In this document: positions 1-9,276 of the stretch, in pieces
Layout of the letters: each line of letters opens with the position of its first letter
Position numbering within the stretch: the stretch's first letter is position 1
Source: Metapseudomonas resinovorans DSM 21078
GTDB taxonomy: Bacteria > Pseudomonadota > Gammaproteobacteria > Pseudomonadales > Pseudomonadaceae
Length of the DNA: 64,000 nucleotides
Assembly: GCF_000423545.1 (NCBI RefSeq)
Contig: NZ_AUIE01000007.1
Span: forward strand, 173,190 to 237,189
Direction: 5' to 3'
Translations under genes and position numbers: made by a program
Notes under the pieces: generated by a model
Told to the model about the DNA's origin: nothing
Databases searched by the model: none
Seen by the model: the letters and a program-made list of their open reading frames with translations, nothing else

Positions 1-608
1 CGGCTGCCATCGCCCAGCACCTGGGCCGTGACCCGCTGCTGCAAGGGCTGCTGGCACGTTATCCGGGGTTGCGCCTACCCGTTGCGTTCGACCCTTTTGA
101 GCAAGGGGTGCGCACCATCATCGGTCAACAGGTGACGGTGAAGGCGGCGGTGACCATCGCCGGGCGCCTGGTGGAGCGTCTTGGCGAGCCATTGGCAGAT
201 GCCGAAGTCGAAGGCCCGCAACGGCTCTTCCCTACTCCGCAGACCATCGCCGACGATCCACTGCCTGGTATCGGGATGCCTGGCAAACGTGTCGACACAT
301 TGCGTCGATTTGCCCAGGCAGTGGCCGATGGCAGCCTGGAACTGAACTTGGCGGCGGGCATCGAATCCCTGATCGAGCGTCTCTGCGCCCTGCCCGGTGT
401 CGGTCGCTGGACCGCCGAATACATTGCCCTGCGCGCTTTCGGGCAGCCGGACGCCTTCCCCTCCGCCGACCTCGGGCTGCTCAAGTCGCCACTTTGGGGG
501 CCAGGGGGCATCAATGCACGGGAACTGGCCAGCCGTGCCGAACAATGGCGACCATGGCGCGCCTACGCCGCCGTCTATCTCTGGCAGAGCTACGCCGAGG
601 AGAAGTGA
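1..608 (+). CDS. alkA: DNA-3-methyladenine glycosylase II (AlkA-type), 3' part
   Basis: Base-excision repair glycosylase that removes alkylated purines such as 3-methyladenine. The reading frame is open from base 3, so the gene begins upstream; about 201 C-terminal residues are visible. They carry the helix-hairpin-helix LPGVGRWTAEYIALR and, about 15 residues later, an Asp in PSADLGLL that matches the catalytic Asp of E. coli AlkA. The upstream IIGQQVTVKAA segment is also typical. The stop lies 2 bases before the next gene, a DNA methyltransferase for O6-alkylguanine, so the two form an alkylation-repair unit. Whether the missing N-terminus is a plain AlkA N-domain or an Ada-AlkA fusion cannot be seen. 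Confidence 0.9.
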   Translation, partial: AAIAQHLGRDPLLQGLLARYPGLRLPVAFDPFEQGVRTIIGQQVTVKAAVTIAGRLVERLGEPLADAEVEGPQRLFPTPQTIADDPLPGIGMPGKRVDTLRRFAQAVADGSLELNLAAGIESLIERLCALPGVGRWTAEYIALRAFGQPDAFPSADLGLLKSPLWGPGGINARELASRAEQWRPWRAYAAVYLWQSYAEEK

Positions 609-610
609 AG

Positions 611-1111
611 ATGCATTACCGCTACCACGACAGCCCCACCGGCCCGCTGTTGCTCGCCGGGGACGAGTCCGGCCTGCAATTGCTTTACATGGACAACACC
701 GAACGCTGGCAGCCCAACACTGGCTGGGTGCCAGCCGGTCGACAACTGGACGAACCCTGCCGCCAGCTTGACCTTTACTTCGAGGGGCACCTGAAGCGCT
801 TCGACTTGCGTCTCGCGCCACGGGGTACGCCCTTCCAGCAGCGGGTCTGGCAGGCCCTGCTGGATATCCCCTACGGCCGCACCACCAGCTACAGCGAACT
901 GGCCGAACGCATCGGCAACCCGAAATCCGTACGCGCCGTCGGCACCGCCAATGGCGCCAACCCCATCTCCATCATCATCCCCTGCCACCGGGTGATCGGC
1001 CGCGATGGCAGCCTGACCGGCTATGCCGGCGGCCTGCCGCGCAAGGCACTGCTGCTGAAGCTGGAAGGTGTGAAGCTGCAGCCGGAGCAGGACCAACTGC
1101 TGCTGATCTGA
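611..1111 (+). CDS. ogt: Methylated-DNA--protein-cysteine methyltransferase (Ogt type)
   Basis: Suicide repair protein that moves an alkyl group from O6-alkylguanine to its own cysteine. 166 residues. The active-site motif IPCHRVIG lies near residues 123-130 (acceptor Cys125), preceded by the helix-turn-helix region with PYGRTTSYSELA and the Arg finger region SVRAVGTANGANP. The ATG at 611 is used because it follows the alkA stop by two bases and gives the usual Ogt length; a longer in-frame start inside alkA is possible but would add an unrelated N-terminus. No Ada-type zinc domain is present. Confidence 0.93.
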   Translation: MHYRYHDSPTGPLLLAGDESGLQLLYMDNTERWQPNTGWVPAGRQLDEPCRQLDLYFEGHLKRFDLRLAPRGTPFQQRVWQALLDIPYGRTTSYSELAERIGNPKSVRAVGTANGANPISIIIPCHRVIGRDGSLTGYAGGLPRKALLLKLEGVKLQPEQDQLLLI

Positions 1112-1115
1112 ACGT

Positions 1116-1673
1116 TCAGGGCTGACGGATACGCGCCATGACCTTTGGTGGGTCGGCCAAGGGCAACTCGATGATCAACCCCTCCCCGTTCTTCGCCAAC
1201 ACTCCCGTCAAGGCCTTGATATTCACCTGGTGGCTGACCATCACCACCGGCCTGTCCTTGGGCACCTTGTCGATGGCCTTGCGCAACTCGACAGTCTGCG
1301 CGGCCTGGCTGTCCGGATCACTGAAGAAGGAGTCCAGCGCGGAGAGGGTTTCCACCGCCCCCAGGCCCATTTCCTGGGCGGTGTCCTGGGCACGGCACCA
1401 GTTGCTGGTATAGAGGCGCGGTTGCTCCACCTTGCGCCGCACCAGCAGCTTGCCCCACCGCTTCGCCTCCTGGCGTCCCTTGTCGCTGAGATTGCGTTGG
1501 GTGCTGCAATCCCCCAGGCGAAAGCCTTCCGGGTCGCCAGTACCCGGGGCAGTGGTATGACGCAACAGCAGGAATGCCTTGCCTTCGCGCAGAGCCTGCC
1601 AGGCTGACTTCTGGTCAGCGGGCGCTGGCAACGCCAGCAACGCGAGCAACATCAGGACGAATAGACGGGTCAT
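1116..1673 (-). CDS. Exported histidine phosphatase family protein
   Basis: Member of the phosphoglycerate-mutase-like histidine phosphatase superfamily; substrate unknown. 185 residues from the ATG at 1673, chosen because it gives an immediate signal peptide (MTRLFVLMLLALLALPAPA). The catalytic RHT motif is at residues 38-40 and the second active-site His at about 148 in VMVSHQVN. The protein is therefore probably periplasmic. It lies tail to tail with ogt (4-base gap) and stands alone. A longer frame reaches 1778 but the extra residues do not look like protein. Confidence 0.85.
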   Translation of the reverse strand: MTRLFVLMLLALLALPAPADQKSAWQALREGKAFLLLRHTTAPGTGDPEGFRLGDCSTQRNLSDKGRQEAKRWGKLLVRRKVEQPRLYTSNWCRAQDTAQEMGLGAVETLSALDSFFSDPDSQAAQTVELRKAIDKVPKDRPVVMVSHQVNIKALTGVLAKNGEGLIIELPLADPPKVMARIRQP

Positions 1674-1856
1674 GGCCAGAGCGCCAGTTCCAGCACCCAC
1701 CCGCCAACTGCCCTGTAAAGGATCGGATCGGGACAAGCCGCAACGACGCAGAGGCAGGAACCCATGGGGGACGCTCACGGATGGATGCAGTCACCCCAAG
1801 GATAGATCGGCCGACGACAGCCTTCCTCACGCTCCGTCAGACGATTTCAAACAGCG

Positions 1857-2540
1857 TCAAAAGCGTGTCAGGTCGATCACCGCAAAACTCGCCACGGTTT
1901 CATGGCCGTCCAGCACGCCACCCTCGCGAGCCAGGCCAATAGTCTGCATGCCAGCCTCGCGCGCAGCATCCAGCTCCTGAACCACGTCGGAAAGGAAGAG
2001 TATCTGCTCGCCCGGCAGGCCAATCGCGGACGCGATGCGCTGATAGGACGCGGCCTCTCGCTTGGCTCCCGAGGTGGTGTCGAAATAGCCGGAGAACAAC
2101 GACGCCAGATCGCCTGCCTCGGAGCAACCAAAGATCAGCTTCTGCGCCTGGATGGAACCCGAAGAGTAGACAAAGAGGTCATAGCCCTCTTCCTTCCAGC
2201 GGCGCAGTGCCTCAACGGCATCTGGGTAGACATGGCCCTTGAGCTGGCCAGCCTGGTAGCCCTGCTCCCAGACCATGCCCTGCAACGCCTTGAGGGGCGT
2301 GGCCTTGCGGTCTTCGGCGATCCAGCCAAGGAGGATGTCCACCACCCGCTCCAGGCTAGCCCCGGCCTCTCCGCTTTCGGCCCGCACGGCGTCGATCTGC
2401 TGCGCCACCGCCGGCTCGCCGGCATGGGTCAGGACGAACTCCGGCAGGTGGCGCGCAGCAAAGGGGAAGAGCACGTCGAAGACGAAGCTCACCGCGCTGG
2501 TGGTGCCCTCGATATCAGTGAGGATGGCCTTGATGGGCAT
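1857..2540 (-). CDS. mtnC: Enolase-phosphatase E1 (methionine salvage)
   Basis: HAD-family enzyme that enolises and then dephosphorylates 2,3-diketo-5-methylthiopentyl-1-phosphate to the acireductone of the methionine salvage pathway. 227 residues, the usual size. HAD motif I is DIEGT (residues 9-13), with VYSSGS as motif II and [13 protein letters not shown] as motif III/IV. Last gene of the run mtnB-mtnD-mtnC. The frame stays open far upstream through mtnD, but similarity to the family starts at the ATG at 2540 ([12 protein letters not shown]). Confidence 0.96.
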   Translation of the reverse strand: MPIKAILTDIEGTTSAVSFVFDVLFPFAARHLPEFVLTHAGEPAVAQQIDAVRAESGEAGASLERVVDILLGWIAEDRKATPLKALQGMVWEQGYQAGQLKGHVYPDAVEALRRWKEEGYDLFVYSSGSIQAQKLIFGCSEAGDLASLFSGYFDTTSGAKREAASYQRIASAIGLPGEQILFLSDVVQELDAAREAGMQTIGLAREGGVLDGHETVASFAVIDLTRF

Positions 2541-2571
2541 TGGGAACTCCAGATGAATCGGTATGGCTGTC

Positions 2572-2632
2572 GTAGGAGCGAGCTTGCTCGCGAAGGTACC
2601 TCGTACCCATTCGCCGGCAAGCCGGCTCCTGC
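2572..2632. repeat. REP element pair between mtnD and mtnC
   Basis: Two head-to-head copies of the common Pseudomonas REP core. The left copy (2572-2594) reads GTAGGAGCGAGCTTGCTCGC; the right one (2610-2632) is the related TTCGCCGGCAAGCCGGCTCC. Each core is itself a small stem-loop. The pair fills almost the whole mtnD-mtnC gap. Confidence 0.85.
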
Positions 2633-2635
2633 AAC

Positions 2636-3181
2636 TCAGTCTTCCAGCTGCGGGAAACGCTTGGCGATCTCGTCGCCGGTGAACTTGGCGACCCAGCCTT
2701 CCGGGTTGTTGAACAGGCGGATGGCGACAAAATGCGGGTGCTCGCCCATGTCGAACCAATGACGGGTGCCGGCCGGCACCGAGATCAGGTCGTTCTTTTC
2801 GCAAAGCACGGCATAGACGTAGTCGTCTATGTGCAGAGTGAACAGGCCGCGCCCGGCGACGAAGAACCGCACCTCGTCTTCGCCATGGCGGTGCTCGTCG
2901 AGGAACTTGGCTCGCAGTTCGTCTTTCTGCGGGTGGTCGCGGGTCAAGCTGACGACGTCGACGGTGACGTAGCCCTGCTCCTGCATCAACCGGTCGATCT
3001 GCGGGCGATAGGCGGCGATCACCTCCTCCTGGCTGGCACCCGGCGCGATGGGGGCGGAAGCCTCCCAACGCTCGAAGCGCACTCCGACGGACGCGAGGGT
3101 GGAGGCGATGTCATCCAGGTGGGTCAGCACCTTGTTCGGCAGGTCGGGGCTGGATTCGTGGTAAACGGTCAGGCTGCTCAT
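2636..3181 (-). CDS. mtnD: Acireductone dioxygenase (methionine salvage)
   Basis: Cupin metalloenzyme that oxidises acireductone to the 2-oxo acid precursor of methionine plus formate (Fe form), or to CO-forming products (Ni form). 181 residues. The four metal ligands of the family are visible: His97 and His99 in [13 protein letters not shown], Glu103, and His141 in GTRHWFDMG. Lies between mtnB and mtnC on the same strand; an 87-base gap separates it from mtnB and a REP pair separates it from mtnC. Confidence 0.96.
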   Translation of the reverse strand: MSSLTVYHESSPDLPNKVLTHLDDIASTLASVGVRFERWEASAPIAPGASQEEVIAAYRPQIDRLMQEQGYVTVDVVSLTRDHPQKDELRAKFLDEHRHGEDEVRFFVAGRGLFTLHIDDYVYAVLCEKNDLISVPAGTRHWFDMGEHPHFVAIRLFNNPEGWVAKFTGDEIAKRFPQLED

Positions 3182-3268
3182 CTGGGTACTCCTTGCGGGC
3201 GTCCTCCCGGCTCTTTGGCGGGTCGGACGACACCGGTATCAGTCAGGCATCTTCATGCGAAGGAAGCT

Positions 3269-3883
3269 TCAGCGCTGGGTGATCGAGAGCGTCTTCAGCT
3301 CGCACTCGAAGAGGAACTCGAAGGCTTCGACCTGGCGCAGGGCGTCGCTCATGCGCGGCCCCCAAGTATAGAGGCCATGGCCACGGATCAGGTAACCCAC
3401 GCAGTCAGCGTGCTGGTCCAGCCAGGGCTGCACCTTGGCGGCCAGACGGGCGATGTCCTGGTCATTGTCGAAGATCGGCACCAGCACCTGGGACTCGTGG
3501 GTGCTGATGCCGCTGAAGGCTTTCTGCAGCTCGTAATCGGCGAACACCAGGGAATCGGCCAGCGTCAGGCGCGACAGCACAGTGGCATTCACCGAATGGG
3601 TATGCAGCACTGCGCCGATTTCCGGCTTCCAGCGGTAAAGCTGGGTGTGCAGCAGGGTTTCCGCCGAGGGCTTCTTGCCTGGCTCCAGGCTGTTGCCGTC
3701 CATATCCGTGGCCAGCACATCGTCCGGGCCGAGCTGACCCTTGTGCTTGCCGGAAACGGTCAGCAGCGCCTCGGTCGCGGACAGCCGCGCCGAATAGTTG
3801 CTGCTGGTGGCCGGCGACCAGCCACGGTCGTACAGGAAACGGCCGGCTTCGATGATTTCCTGGGCGAGTTGTTGGCGATTCAT
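3269..3883 (-). CDS. mtnB: Methylthioribulose-1-phosphate dehydratase
   Basis: Class II aldolase-like zinc enzyme that dehydrates 5-methylthioribulose-1-phosphate in methionine salvage. 204 residues. Zinc ligands are His94 and His96 in LHTHSVNA and His169 in RGHGLYTWG; the N-terminal GWSPATSSNYSARL stretch is typical of the family. Its ATG overlaps the stop of the upstream MFS gene (ATGA), so translation of the two is probably coupled. Confidence 0.95.
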   Translation of the reverse strand: MNRQQLAQEIIEAGRFLYDRGWSPATSSNYSARLSATEALLTVSGKHKGQLGPDDVLATDMDGNSLEPGKKPSAETLLHTQLYRWKPEIGAVLHTHSVNATVLSRLTLADSLVFADYELQKAFSGISTHESQVLVPIFDNDQDIARLAAKVQPWLDQHADCVGYLIRGHGLYTWGPRMSDALRQVEAFEFLFECELKTLSITQR

Positions 3884-5040
3884 GCCCGCTCCTCCTGCAA
3901 TTGGGTGGCAATGATAACGGCTGCGGCGAGCGCCGCGAGCGTAGCGATAACGTAAGTCCAGACCGGTCCCAGGCTGCTCCAGCTGTAGCCCGAGTAGAGC
4001 GCACCGAGGGCGCCGCCGATGCCGGCCAGGGCGGCGTAGAGCGCCTGACTCTGCCCCTGCTGGCGCGGTCCGAACCGACGTTGCACGAAATGGATGGCGG
4101 CAGCGTGAAAGCTGCCGAAAGTAGCGGCATGCAGCAGTTGTGCAAACAGCAGTACCGGCAACTGGTCGGCGAAATTACCGATCAGCAGCCAGCGCAGGGC
4201 GGCGATCAGGAAACTGGCCAACAGCACCACGCGAACCGAATAGCGCGTGAGAATGCGCGCCATCACCATGAACAGCAGCACCTCAGCCACCACGCCCAGC
4301 GCCCAGAGCTGGCCGATCAGGCTGCGCGAGTAGCCAAGGGATTCGAGGTAGATGGTCTGGAAACTGTAGTAAGGCCCGTGGGACAGCTGCATCAGGCCCA
4401 CGCTCAGATAGAAGGCCAGTACGCCCGGCTGGCGCAACTGGTCGATAAAGCCGCTCTGCCCCGGCACGTCCGGACGCGCCTGGGGCGCGGCATTCGGCAC
4501 CCAGAAGCTGCTGAGGACGATACCGCTCATGATGAACACCAGCGCCCAGGGATAGAGATTAAGGCTGAACAGCTCGAACAGCTCGCCCAAGCCAATCACC
4601 GTAAGGATGAAGCCGATGGAGCCCCAGAGACGTACCTGGCTGTAGCGCGCCGCCTGCTCCCGGAGATGTGCGAGGGTGATCACCTCGAACTGCGGCAGCA
4701 CGGCATGCCAGAAGAAGGCATGCAAGGCCATGATCAGCGCCAGCCAGGCGTAGCTTTGGCTGACGAATATCAGCGAGAAGGTCAGCAGGGTGCAGAAGGC
4801 GCCGAAGCGCACGATGTCCAGGCGCCGGCCGCTGCGGTCGCCCAGCCAGCCCCAGAGGTTGGGCGCTACGCAGCGCATCAGCATGGGGATCGCCAGCAGC
4901 TCGCCGATACGTGCGCTGGAAAAGCCCAGGTGTGCGAAGTAAAGACCGAGGAAGGGCGCCGTGGCGCCCAGCAGGGAAAAGTAGAAGAGATAGAAGCTGG
5001 AAAGCCGCCAATAGGGCAGCGCGTTCGCGCCGCCCGTCAC
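3880..5040 (-). CDS. MFS transporter (HcaT / phenylpropionate-permease-like)
   Basis: Inner-membrane major facilitator transporter of about 12 hydrophobic segments, 386 residues; substrate not deducible. The motif [10 protein letters not shown] between helices 2 and 3 is MFS motif A, and the start [17 protein letters not shown] resembles the HcaT-like branch. I take GTG at 5040 as the start because it overlaps the aroC stop (GTGA) and a longer frame would only translate aroC out of frame. Its stop in turn overlaps the mtnB start. Sitting between aroC and mtnB suggests a link to sulfur or aromatic metabolite transport, but that is inference. Confidence 0.9.
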   Translation of the reverse strand: MTGGANALPYWRLSSFYLFYFSLLGATAPFLGLYFAHLGFSSARIGELLAIPMLMRCVAPNLWGWLGDRSGRRLDIVRFGAFCTLLTFSLIFVSQSYAWLALIMALHAFFWHAVLPQFEVITLAHLREQAARYSQVRLWGSIGFILTVIGLGELFELFSLNLYPWALVFIMSGIVLSSFWVPNAAPQARPDVPGQSGFIDQLRQPGVLAFYLSVGLMQLSHGPYYSFQTIYLESLGYSRSLIGQLWALGVVAEVLLFMVMARILTRYSVRVVLLASFLIAALRWLLIGNFADQLPVLLFAQLLHAATFGSFHAAAIHFVQRRFGPRQQGQSQALYAALAGIGGALGALYSGYSWSSLGPVWTYVIATLAALAAAVIIATQLQEERA

Positions 5041-6128
5041 AGCTGGCCGAGCACCGGGGTTTCGACCCGAACGCCGGCATTCTGCGCGCGGTGGCGCAGC
5101 AGGTGGTCCATCAGCACGATGGCCATCATGGCTTCGGCGATCGGGGTCGCGCGAATGCCCACGCACGGATCGTGGCGGCCTTTGGTGACCACATCCACCG
5201 GGTTGCCATGAACGTCGATGGAGCGACCGGGCGTGGTGATGCTGGAAGTCGGTTTCAGCGCCAGATTGGCGACAATCGGCTGGCCAGAGGAGATGCCGCC
5301 GAGGATGCCGCCGGCGTTGTTGGAGAGGAAGCCTTCCGGGGTCATTTCGTCGCGGTGCTGGGTGCCACGCTGGGCCACGCTGTCGAAGCCAGCACCGATC
5401 TCAACGCCCTTGACGGCGTTGATGCTCATCAGCGCATGGGCCAGTTCGGCGTCCAGGCGGTCGAAGATCGGCTCGCCCAGGCCCGGCGGCACACCTTCGG
5501 CAACTACGGTGATCTTCGCGCCGACAGAGTCCTGGTCACGGCGCAGTTGGTCCATGTAGGCCTCCAGCTCGGGGACCTTGTCCGGGTCAGGGCTGAAGAA
5601 GGCGTTCTGCTCCACCGAATCCCAGGTCTTGAAGGGAATCTCGATGGGGCCGAGCTGGCTCATGTAGCCGCGCACGGTGATGCCCTGAGTAGCCAGGAAC
5701 TTCTTGGCGATGGCGCCAGCAGCCACTCGCATCGCGGTTTCCCGCGCCGAGGAACGGCCGCCGCCGCGGTAGTCGCGAATGCCATATTTGTGGTGGTAGG
5801 TGTAGTCGGCATGGGCCGGGCGGAACAGGTCCTTGATCGCCGAGTAGTCCTTGGACTTCTGGTCGGTGTTGCGGATCAGCAGGCCGATGGCGCAACCGGT
5901 GGTCTTGCCCTCGAATACGCCAGAGAGGATTTCCACCTCGTCAGCTTCCTGGCGCTGGGTCGTGTGGCGGCTGGTGCCCGGCTTGCGGCGGTCCAGGTCA
6001 CGCTGCAGGTCCTCGAGGGACAGGTCCAGCCCCGGCGGGCAGCCGTCGACGATGGCGACCAGCGCCGGACCATGGCTTTCGCCAGCAGTGGTGACGGTGA
6101 ACAGCTTGCCGTAGGTGTTGCCGGACAT
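5037..6128 (-). CDS. aroC: Chorismate synthase
   Basis: Last step of the shikimate pathway: converts 5-enolpyruvylshikimate-3-phosphate to chorismate using reduced FMN. 363 residues, standard bacterial length. Signature segments GESHG (N-terminal), [14 protein letters not shown] and [11 protein letters not shown] are present. First gene of a coupled run with the MFS gene (4-base overlap) and then mtnBDC. A TATACT -10 element lies about 43 bases upstream of the ATG. Confidence 0.98.
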   Translation of the reverse strand: MSGNTYGKLFTVTTAGESHGPALVAIVDGCPPGLDLSLEDLQRDLDRRKPGTSRHTTQRQEADEVEILSGVFEGKTTGCAIGLLIRNTDQKSKDYSAIKDLFRPAHADYTYHHKYGIRDYRGGGRSSARETAMRVAAGAIAKKFLATQGITVRGYMSQLGPIEIPFKTWDSVEQNAFFSPDPDKVPELEAYMDQLRRDQDSVGAKITVVAEGVPPGLGEPIFDRLDAELAHALMSINAVKGVEIGAGFDSVAQRGTQHRDEMTPEGFLSNNAGGILGGISSGQPIVANLALKPTSSITTPGRSIDVHGNPVDVVTKGRHDPCVGIRATPIAEAMMAIVLMDHLLRHRAQNAGVRVETPVLGQL

Positions 6129-6170
6129 GCACAGTGCTCCGCAGAAATGGGCCTCGTTCGAAGGTCGAGC

Positions 6171-6176
6171 AGTATA
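6171..6176 (-). promoter_or_regulatory. Possible aroC promoter, -10 element
   Basis: On the minus strand this reads TATACT, five of six matches to the sigma70 -10 box, giving a predicted leader of roughly 35 bases before aroC. No good -35 box is seen at 16-18 bases (best TGAACT or nearby), so the call rests on the -10 alone. Confidence 0.4.
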
Positions 6177-6261
6177 CCCGCGGCGTCCGGCCAGTTCACC
6201 CCTCGAACCTTGCGCCCGCTGCCGCGTCCAACCCGCCATTCCGGATATCGACTTCAAAGCA

Positions 6262-7242
6262 ATGCTGCGACTTCTAATGCTGATCCTTCCCCTTCTTGCC
6301 GGTCTGGCCCAGGCCGCCCCCCAGAGCGTGCTGCAACGCCCGATCGAACTGGACACCGGCAGCGGCATCCTGCGCGGCACCTTGCTGCGCCCGAAGACCG
6401 ATCAGCCCGTGCCTGTAGCGCTGATCATCTCCGGCTCCGGCCCCACCGACCGTGATGGCAACAATCCCCTCGGCGGGCGCAATGACAGCCTGAAGAAACT
6501 TGCCCAGTTGCTGGCGCGCAATGGAATTGCCAGCGTGCGTTACGACAAGCGCGGCATTGCCGCCAGCCAGGACGCAGGAGTGGATGAGCGCCAGCTCAGC
6601 ATTGAGCTCTACGCCGGTGATGCCGCAGCCTGGGGCCAACAGCTGAAGCAGGACGCGAGGTTTTCCCAACTGATCCTGATCGGTCACAGTGAAGGAGCGC
6701 TGATTGCCAGCCTCGCGGCGGCGGCAGCGGGTGCTGATGCGCTGGTCAGCATTTCCGGTAGTGCCCGCCCGATCGACCAGTTGCTGCGCGACCAGTTGCA
6801 GGACCGCCTGCCCCCTCCCCTGCTGACCCAGAGCGACGCCTTGCTGACCAGCTTGCGGGCAGGCCAGCAGGTGGCCGAAGTGCCGCAACCATTGGAGGTG
6901 CTATTTCGCCCGAGCGTACAGCCGTATCTGATTTCCCTGTTTCGCCAGGACCCGGCACGGGCCTTTGGCCAACTGCCGATACCCGCGCTGATCCTGCAGG
7001 GCAGCCACGATATCCAGGTGAGCGTGAGCGATGCCAAGCTGCTCAAGGCCGCCAAACCGGACGCCCAGTTGGCCATCATCGTGGGCATGAACCATATGCT
7101 GCGTATCGTTCCCATGGATATGGAGCAGCAGATGGCATCCTACCGCGACCCACGGCTGCCCCTGGCACGAGAGCTGGGCGAGCGCATCCTGGCCTTCATC
7201 CAGGAACTGCCCGACTCCAGAAATGCGAAGAACGGTCGATAA
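6262..7242 (+). CDS. Exported alpha/beta hydrolase
   Basis: Serine hydrolase of the alpha/beta fold, substrate unknown. 326 residues with an N-terminal signal peptide ending near AQA (residue 18). The nucleophile elbow GHSEG puts the catalytic Ser at 143; acid and His are probably in QGSHDIQV and GMNHML near the C-terminus. The strand following the oxyanion region, [11 protein letters not shown], is typical of the family. Start ATG at 6262 selected by the signal peptide. Divergent from aroC. Confidence 0.87.
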   Translation: MLRLLMLILPLLAGLAQAAPQSVLQRPIELDTGSGILRGTLLRPKTDQPVPVALIISGSGPTDRDGNNPLGGRNDSLKKLAQLLARNGIASVRYDKRGIAASQDAGVDERQLSIELYAGDAAAWGQQLKQDARFSQLILIGHSEGALIASLAAAAAGADALVSISGSARPIDQLLRDQLQDRLPPPLLTQSDALLTSLRAGQQVAEVPQPLEVLFRPSVQPYLISLFRQDPARAFGQLPIPALILQGSHDIQVSVSDAKLLKAAKPDAQLAIIVGMNHMLRIVPMDMEQQMASYRDPRLPLARELGERILAFIQELPDSRNAKNGR

Positions 7243-7319
7243 AGGCGAAAGATTCTGTAGGAAATTTCGCCTGACACGGGCAATTACATACAGAATCCGC
7301 ACTGACGTACCAAGTCAGT
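7243..7319. promoter_or_regulatory. Three inverted repeats, two interleaved (candidate structured leader)
   Basis: Directly after the hydrolase stop. Pair 1: AGGCGAAA (7243-7250) with TTTCGCCT (7265-7272). Pair 2: GATTCTGTA (7251-7259) with TACAGAATC (7289-7297). Pair 3: ACTGAC (7301-7306) with GTCAGT (7314-7319). The 5' arm of pair 2 lies inside the loop of pair 1, so as RNA they would form a pseudoknot or two exclusive hairpins. All arms are perfect matches. Function unknown; it precedes the gene at 7349 by 30 bases. Confidence 0.5.
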
Positions 7320-7348
7320 CGTCGCAGGTTCTTGCAAGGTACTTCCCG

Positions 7349-8128
7349 ATGAGCGAAAGCCCAGCCGAACAGCAGAGCGCCACAGAAGCCGCCGCCCCGC
7401 CCCATCCCTGGGCGGAGCTGGCGGCCGAGCATTTCGACCTGCTACGCCTCGCCCCCCAACCCATCGACCGCCACACCGGCACACGACCACTGCGCTTTGT
7501 CGAACTGGGCCGAGTGGAACGGCACAACAAGGAGCAGAGCGTGCTGCGCCTGAGCATCGGGCTTCCCGGCCAGAAGGTGCGCAAGGAGCAGAACCTGCTG
7601 GAAGTCTGGGCTGATCACCGCAGCAAGGAAGTCCGCTTCGGCCCGGACGGCGGCCTGCAACTGGAACCGCAGAACCGCGGCTTGGGACGCTTTCTACTGG
7701 CCCAGGGCATCGCCTGGGCCAAGCAACGCTGGGCCCACTATCGAATAGAGGGCGGCGCCCTGCCCGCCAAGGACGCCCTGGACAACGAGGCGCGCCTGCG
7801 TCGCGACCACGTCCTCAAGGCGCAGGGATTCGAGATCAATTACCTGGACAACCTGCAGCTGAAGGCGAGCTACAGCGCTGGCCGGATCAGCGAACTGCAC
7901 GGCGACTGGCACCGCGAGAAGGTCCAGTTGGTGGGTCTGCAGGAAGCCGCCGCGATGCTTGAACAGGCTGACCAGAACTTGCGGCGGCAAGAGGTGGAGA
8001 TTCGCAAACTTGAAGAGCGCATTGCCCTCTACAAACGTGAAGACAGCGGCCTGCGCTTTACCATCGCCTGCCTGGTGGCCTTCGCGGTATTTCAGGCGGG
8101 TCTGCTGATCTGGGTCATCACCCGCTGA
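7349..8128 (+). CDS. Hypothetical protein with coiled coil and C-terminal membrane anchor
   Basis: 259 residues, no family I can name with certainty. Soluble N-terminal two thirds; residues about 205-235 (EAAAMLEQADQNLRRQEVEI onward) are heptad-like and probably coiled coil; the C-terminus FTIACLVAFAVFQAGLLIWV is a single membrane helix with almost nothing after it, so the protein would be tail-anchored facing the cytoplasm. The middle, with GLGRFLLAQGIAWAKQRW, looks acetyltransferase-like but this is weak. ATG at 7349 (MSESPAEQ) is preferred over upstream in-frame starts, which would run back into the structured region. Conserved next to prmB in Pseudomonas as I recall. Confidence 0.75.
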   Translation: MSESPAEQQSATEAAAPPHPWAELAAEHFDLLRLAPQPIDRHTGTRPLRFVELGRVERHNKEQSVLRLSIGLPGQKVRKEQNLLEVWADHRSKEVRFGPDGGLQLEPQNRGLGRFLLAQGIAWAKQRWAHYRIEGGALPAKDALDNEARLRRDHVLKAQGFEINYLDNLQLKASYSAGRISELHGDWHREKVQLVGLQEAAAMLEQADQNLRRQEVEIRKLEERIALYKREDSGLRFTIACLVAFAVFQAGLLIWVITR

Positions 8129-8137
8129 CCCGAAGGG

Positions 8138-9052
8138 TCAGGGATTCAGTCGCGCGCGGAACAACGACTGGTGTTCCCGGCACTGCCTGGCGCTAAGCAT
8201 GAATACACCGTGTCCGCCATGCTCGAAGTCCAGCCAGAGGAAATCCACCTCCGGATAAAGTGCCTCGACGTGCAACTGGCTGTTGCCCACTTCGACAATC
8301 AGCAAGCCCCTCTCTGTCAGGTGGTCAGCCGCCTCGGCCAGCATCCGCCGCACCAGGTCCAGACCATCATTGCCACAGGCCAGGCCCAGTTCGGGCTCGT
8401 GGTGGTATTCAGCCGGCATGTCGGCAAAGTCTTCGGCATCCACATAGGGTGGGTTCGACACGATCAGGTCGAAGCGCTGCCCCGGCAGGCCGTCAAAACC
8501 ATCGCCCTGTACCGTGTAGACGCGCTCTTCCAGGCCGTGGCGCTCGATATTCAGGTTGGCGACTTCCAGGGCGTCGAAGGAAAGGTCAGCGAGCACCACC
8601 TCCGCGTGCGCGAACGTATGGGCGCAGGCGATACCGATGCAGCCCGAGCCCGTGCACAGGTCGAGGACACGCGCCGGGTCCTGGGGCAACCAGGGTGCAA
8701 ACTGCTGCTGAATCAACTCGGCGATGGGCGAGCGCGGCACCAGCACCCGTTCGTCGACCACGAAAGGCATGCCGCAGAACCAGGCCTCGCCCAGCAGGTA
8801 GGCAACCGGAACACGCTCGTCGATGCGCCGACGCAGCAGCTCGCGCAGGTGAGCGCATTCGTCCTCTTCCAGTCGACAGTCCAGGTAGCTGTCAGAAATC
8901 TCGTAAGGCAAGTGCAGTGCGCCCAACACCAGTTGACGGGCTTCATCCCAGGCGTTGTCGGTGCCATGACCGAAGAACAGGTTCTCAGCATGGAAACGGC
9001 TGACAGCCCAGCGGATGTGGTCACGCAGGGTGCGCAGGCGGGATTCGGACAC
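8138..9052 (-). CDS. prmB: Ribosomal protein uL3 glutamine methyltransferase
   Basis: S-adenosylmethionine-dependent enzyme that N5-methylates a glutamine of ribosomal protein L3. 304 residues from GTG at 9052, supported by a GAGG ribosome-binding site about 8 bases upstream. SAM motif [10 protein letters not shown] at 131-140 and catalytic NPPY at 200-203, the signature of glutamine N5-methyltransferases. The N-terminal domain (HFF..D..W.EA-like, then [12 protein letters not shown]) separates PrmB from PrmC/HemK. Tail to tail with the preceding gene. Confidence 0.93.
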   Translation of the reverse strand: MSESRLRTLRDHIRWAVSRFHAENLFFGHGTDNAWDEARQLVLGALHLPYEISDSYLDCRLEEDECAHLRELLRRRIDERVPVAYLLGEAWFCGMPFVVDERVLVPRSPIAELIQQQFAPWLPQDPARVLDLCTGSGCIGIACAHTFAHAEVVLADLSFDALEVANLNIERHGLEERVYTVQGDGFDGLPGQRFDLIVSNPPYVDAEDFADMPAEYHHEPELGLACGNDGLDLVRRMLAEAADHLTERGLLIVEVGNSQLHVEALYPEVDFLWLDFEHGGHGVFMLSARQCREHQSLFRARLNP

Positions 9053-9276
9053 GGCAGCTACCTCGGAAAACGGGCCGAAGATTCTAGCACCCCTACCGTC
9101 TTGGGGCAGCCCGCAGGCGCCGACGAACGGCCCCCCGAAAACGCCGCACAATCCACCCTGCAGCCCGCCTGGCAGTTGAGCGCCGCGTCCTCGCCGGGCA
9201 ACTGGACCTTGGCCCATGGTTCACTTATTGCGCCGCAGGGCGGACAATGGTGGCCATGTCGTACCTGGAGATTCGC

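Noticed and set aside
1857..3068. Apparent 403-residue fusion of mtnC with upstream sequence
   Set aside because: The extra N-terminal half is mtnD read in another frame plus the REP gap; MtnC homology begins at 2540.
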